Translations under genes and position numbers: made by a program
Source: GCA-2731375 sp964344935
Lineage (GTDB): Bacteria; Pseudomonadota; Alphaproteobacteria; GCA-2731375
DNA: 64,000 nucleotides
Direction of reading: 5' to 3'
Assembly: GCA_964344935.1 (NCBI GenBank)
Contig: CAYFPL010000011.1
Coordinates: 1 to 64,000, forward strand
Shown: in pieces, positions 60,921-64,000 of the stretch
How positions within the stretch are numbered: the first letter of the stretch is position 1
How the letters are laid out: each line of letters opens with the position of its first letter
The notes under the pieces: generated by a model
The model's database searches: none
The model's input: only the letters and a program-made list of their open reading frames with translations
What the model was told of the DNA's origin: nothing

Positions 60921-61913
60921 ATGAATAAGCCAGTGACGAACGTCGCGGCCCGGGCATCGGATCTCTCCCCGGCCATCGCAACAAGGAAAATACAGACCAC
61001 TCCCAAGGGGGGACCCAACATGCGTGATTTCTGGCAATGGATGCTCAGTCCTGAACGCCGCGGGGCGATGCTGGTGGCACCGGCCCTGATCATGCTGTTC
61101 CTCATGAACATCTTCCCCCTGATGTGGTCCTTCGGCCTTAGTTTCTTTCACTACAAAGCCTCGTCCATCCGGCCACCGCGCTTTGCTGGTTGGTACTATT
61201 ACGAAAAAGTTCTTTCCGATCCGGTGGTCTGGGAGCGCCTGCAGACCACCGCTATTATCGTTACGTTGAGTGTGCTCTTGCAGATGGTCATCGGTTTCGC
61301 CCTGGCCCTGATGTTCGAGAAGAAGTTTCCTTTCCGGCGCGAGCTGTTGATGCTCGTTTTAACGCCGATGATGTTGTCCTTCGTTGCCGTCGGCGTCTTC
61401 TTCAAGTTGTTCTACGAACCCACGTTCGGCATTCTGAGCCAGGGCTATGCCTATTTCTTTGGCGAGCCCCTGACCATTCTGGCCACAAAGTGGGGCGCCA
61501 TTTGGGCCATCGTCATTGCTGATGCCTGGATGTGGTCGCCATTCGTCATGTTACTGGTCCTGGCCGGCCTGGTCAGCGTGCCCGACTATCTCTATGAGGC
61601 CGCCGCAGTGGACCGGGCAAGCTGGTGGCGCCGCTTCCGCACCGTGACCTTTCCATATGTAAAAGGCCTGTTGTTGCTTGCCCTGCTGTTTCGGACCATC
61701 GAGACCTTCAAGATCTTCGATATCGTCTACATCATCACCTCGGGCGGTCCGGGCACGTCCACCGAGACCATTGCCGTCTATGTCTACAAAGTCGCCTTCC
61801 AGTTCTTCAAGACGTCTCAGTCGTCGGCGCTCAGCTACATCCTTCTATTCGTGGTCATCGTATTGACCAACCTTTACCTCTATTTCGTCAACCGGCGTAA
61901 CCAGGAGGCCTGA
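60921..61913 (+). CDS. Sugar ABC transporter permease (MalF/UgpA type)
   Basis: The 330-residue protein has six predicted helices after a cytoplasmic N-tail (first helix MLVAPALIMLFLMNIFPLMW). The EAA loop is LYEAAAVDRASWWRRFRTVTFP. ATG at 60921 (GGGGAG upstream) is taken; ATG at 61020 with AAGGGGGG upstream would remove the 33-residue tail and is also plausible. Confidence 0.9.
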   Translation: MNKPVTNVAARASDLSPAIATRKIQTTPKGGPNMRDFWQWMLSPERRGAMLVAPALIMLFLMNIFPLMWSFGLSFFHYKASSIRPPRFAGWYYYEKVLSDPVVWERLQTTAIIVTLSVLLQMVIGFALALMFEKKFPFRRELLMLVLTPMMLSFVAVGVFFKLFYEPTFGILSQGYAYFFGEPLTILATKWGAIWAIVIADAWMWSPFVMLLVLAGLVSVPDYLYEAAAVDRASWWRRFRTVTFPYVKGLLLLALLFRTIETFKIFDIVYIITSGGPGTSTETIAVYVYKVAFQFFKTSQSSALSYILLFVVIVLTNLYLYFVNRRNQEA

Positions 61914-61915
61914 TC

Positions 61916-62791
61916 ATGTTTGGAAAACGCAAGGAACGGGGTCTGCGGGAAGCGGGCTGGGGTTATACCTTGTTCGCCGGCACCATCGGCCTGATCTATT
62001 TCTTCCCCGTGCTGTGGATCATCATGACGGCCTTCAAGACCCGTACGGACGCCCTGGCTACGCCGCCAAAGTTCTTTTTTACGCCCACATTGGACAATTT
62101 CGTCGCCGTGTTCTTCAGGGTGGCGCAACAAGGGACTGAGGCGATCTCCACCGGCATGGGCCTGTATTTTTTCAATTCAGTATTCGTCGCCGCCTCCGGC
62201 GTCTTGCTGGCTTTGATTATCGGTACCTTGGCTGCCTATGGTTTCTCCCGCTATCCCCTGCGCGGCAACGACACCTATCTGTTCGTAATTCTGACCACCC
62301 GTATGCTGCCGCCGATTATCGTCATCATCCCCATCTTCCTGATGTTCCGTCTGACGGGAATGAGCGGCAGCTATTGGGGCGTGATCCTGCTTTACGCCGC
62401 TTTCAATCTGCCGTTCTCCATCTGGATGATGAAGAGTTTTTTCGATGAGTTGAGTGTCGATGTGGAGGACGCTGCCCGCCTTGACGGCAGTTCGGAACGT
62501 GGCGTGTTTTTCCGCATCTGCCTGCCGCAGCTCAAGGCCGGTCTGGCGGCAACGGCGGTGTTCGCCCTGATCCTGACCTGGAATGAGTTCCTCTTCGCCT
62601 TGCTATTGACGGGCACCGAGACCCGTACCGTTCCGGTGGCCATGGCACGGACCATCGGCGGTGAATTGGGCGTGGACTGGGGCCTCTTGGCGGCCATCAT
62701 CACCTTGTTCCTAATACCCGTTTTCGCGGTGACCTATCTGCTGCAGAACCATCTGCTACGCGGCGTCACCTTCGGCACCATCAAGAAATAG
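61916..62791 (+). CDS. Sugar ABC transporter permease (MalG/UgpE type)
   Basis: The 291-residue protein has six helices, the first being YTLFAGTIGLIYFFPVLWII, and the EAA loop VDVEDAARLDGSSERGVFFRI. The C-terminus LLQNHLLRGVTFGTIK is typical of CUT1 permeases. It begins 2 bases after its partner permease. Confidence 0.93.
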   Translation: MFGKRKERGLREAGWGYTLFAGTIGLIYFFPVLWIIMTAFKTRTDALATPPKFFFTPTLDNFVAVFFRVAQQGTEAISTGMGLYFFNSVFVAASGVLLALIIGTLAAYGFSRYPLRGNDTYLFVILTTRMLPPIIVIIPIFLMFRLTGMSGSYWGVILLYAAFNLPFSIWMMKSFFDELSVDVEDAARLDGSSERGVFFRICLPQLKAGLAATAVFALILTWNEFLFALLLTGTETRTVPVAMARTIGGELGVDWGLLAAIITLFLIPVFAVTYLLQNHLLRGVTFGTIKK

Positions 62792-62801
62792 GAGCCGGGA
62801 T

Positions 62802-63887
62802 ATGTCGACCATTGAAACCATTAATCTAACCAAGCGCTTTGGCGAATTGACGGCCGTCGACAGTGTCGATCTGGACGTGGCGGCGGGCGAAGTGTTGTGC
62901 CTGCTGGGGCCGTCGGGCTGTGGCAAGACCACTACGTTGCGCATGATCGCCGGGCTGGAAACGGCAACCGAGGGCGAGGTGCGGATCGCAGGCCAAAGGG
63001 TCAACGAGATTTCACCGGCGCAGCGGGACATCGCCATGGTGTTCCAATTTTACGCCCTCTATCCCAGCCTGACGGTGGCGGAAAACCTCGCCTTTCCCTT
63101 GCATGCGGAAAAGATGCCCAAGGCGGAGATCGAGGCCCGTGTTCAGGTGGTGGCCGGTAAGCTGGAGTTGGGTGAGGTTCTGCATCGCCTGCCCAATCAT
63201 CTAGCAGAAGGCGAAAAACAGCGAGTCGCCGTGGCCCGCGCCATCGTCCGCGACCCCAACTGCTTCCTGTTCGACGAACCCCTGAGCCGCCTGGACGTGG
63301 AACTGCGCATGGCCATGCGGGGGCAGATCAAGGAGATCCTCAGCGAATTGTCCAAGGCCACGGTGATCGTCACCCACGACCAGTTGGAGGCCCTGACAAT
63401 GGCCGACCGTATCGCCGTGATGCGGGATGGCCTGATCGAGCAGATCGCCACGCCCCACGACATCTTCGCACATCCCAAGAATGTCTTCGTCGCGGGCTTC
63501 ATCGGCACGCCGCAAATGAACCTGCTGGAAGGCCATCTGGTGGCACAGAACGGCAGTGCCAACTTCTCACTTGCCGGGCAAGAAGTCAGCCTGGACCTGC
63601 CCCACGGCGGGGCCGGCTTGAACCCGGGTGAGAAATATACGGTCGGCATTCGCCCCCGCGGCGTCGCGCCGTTGAGCGAGGCCGTGCCTGGCTCACTGGC
63701 GGCCACGGTGGATCTGGTGGAGCCCATGGGAGCGGAAACCCTCTTGCACCTGCAAGCTGATGACCAGGACATCCGCGTGGTTCTGGACCGACATCAAGTG
63801 GTGCAGGAAGGCGAACGACTGCACCTGCATCTGACAGCGGACAAGGTGCATCTGTTTGGACAAGACGGCGGACGGATCGAACTATGA
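62802..63887 (+). CDS. CUT1-type sugar ABC transporter ATPase 2 (degenerate signature)
   Basis: The 361-residue protein has normal Walker A GPSGCGKTT, Q-loop VFQFYALYPSL, Walker B FLFDEPLSRLD and H-loop VTHDQLEALTM. The signature is LAEGEKQR (residues 134-141) instead of LSGGQ. With ATPase 1 this predicts an asymmetric heterodimer. Its stop overlaps the next start (ATGA). Confidence 0.92.
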   Translation: MSTIETINLTKRFGELTAVDSVDLDVAAGEVLCLLGPSGCGKTTTLRMIAGLETATEGEVRIAGQRVNEISPAQRDIAMVFQFYALYPSLTVAENLAFPLHAEKMPKAEIEARVQVVAGKLELGEVLHRLPNHLAEGEKQRVAVARAIVRDPNCFLFDEPLSRLDVELRMAMRGQIKEILSELSKATVIVTHDQLEALTMADRIAVMRDGLIEQIATPHDIFAHPKNVFVAGFIGTPQMNLLEGHLVAQNGSANFSLAGQEVSLDLPHGGAGLNPGEKYTVGIRPRGVAPLSEAVPGSLAATVDLVEPMGAETLLHLQADDQDIRVVLDRHQVVQEGERLHLHLTADKVHLFGQDGGRIEL

Positions 63888-64000
63888 GCCAGCAAGACCA
63901 AGCGATCGACGAGCGGGCCAAGGGCATGAGCCCGGCCCTGGCCCGACGCATTGAATTCAGCATCATAGGCCTTTGCCTGGTGGCCCTTGTACTGATCTTC
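63884..64000 (+). CDS. Small membrane protein, 5' end only
   Basis: The frame begins with ATG at 63884, overlapping the ATPase stop by ATGA, and runs off the window after 39 residues. It has a charged N-terminus (QQDQAIDERAKG) and the start of a helix (IEFSIIGLCLVALVLIF). It is probably an accessory membrane protein of the importer operon; the family cannot be named. Confidence 0.6.
   Translation, partial: MSQQDQAIDERAKGMSPALARRIEFSIIGLCLVALVLIF

Noticed and set aside
59419..60984. 521-codon minus-strand frame
   Set aside because: Antisense of the family 1 sugar-binding protein, which has a strong ribosome site and signal peptide.

Overview
The window looks like part of the chromosome of an alphaproteobacterium with fairly high GC, probably a heterotroph near the Rhodospirillales. 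This is inferred from gene content, from codon use, and from two TTAA-N7-TTAA boxes of the CtrA type in the first divergent promoter. No rRNA, tRNA, insertion sequence, phage gene or CRISPR array was seen. Coding density is very high, many genes overlap by ATGA, and most content is catabolic or transport.

Layout. 1-3.3 kb: a FecR-domain protein with a 27-bp repeat tract (cut by the left edge), divergent from a TpsB/ShlB-type outer-membrane transporter. 3.3-7.5 kb: an amidohydrolase, a beta-hydroxyacid dehydrogenase and a cytosolic reductive-dehalogenase-like protein. 7.5-19 kb: two complete Dpp/Opp-type peptide ABC importers, with strong hairpins between each binding-protein gene and its permease genes. 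19-27 kb: a flavin monooxygenase of acyl-CoA dehydrogenase fold, two DMT exporters, UbiX, an SDR, an amidohydrolase, an agmatinase-like ureohydrolase and a TauD-like dioxygenase. 27-32.5 kb: an orphan binding protein, a VOC protein behind a CRP-like site, a small lipoprotein, a Rieske oxygenase translationally coupled to a glutamine-synthetase-like ligase, and a BrnT/BrnA toxin-antitoxin pair.

32.5-44.5 kb is the most unusual block. A molybdopterin oxidoreductase and a fused Fe-S/membrane-anchor subunit are transcribed away from a tight operon. That operon encodes an acyl-CoA synthetase, a UbiD decarboxylase, a ThDP enzyme, an SDR, an FAD monooxygenase and a short acyl-CoA-dehydrogenase-like protein. 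Together they look like a pathway that activates, oxidises and decarboxylates an aromatic or similar acid. The UbiX at 21.3 kb could supply the prenylated flavin for UbiD.

44.5-51.9 kb holds mixed oxidoreductases, an epoxide-hydrolase-like protein, a second FecR protein, a cupin and a CcdA-like/thioredoxin pair. The thioredoxin reading frame has an in-frame TGA exactly at the first cysteine of its WCGTC site, followed at the right distance by a hairpin with an AGGUC apical loop. It is a candidate selenoprotein. A cyclase-like membrane protein and a nitroreductase follow. 51.9-64 kb is a sugar regulon: a ROK repressor, a well-formed promoter and inverted repeats, then isomerase, Gfo/Idh/MocA dehydrogenase, SDR, lactonase, aldose epimerase, and a CUT1 ABC importer with two different ATPases. 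Their degenerate motifs fall in the same composite ATP site.
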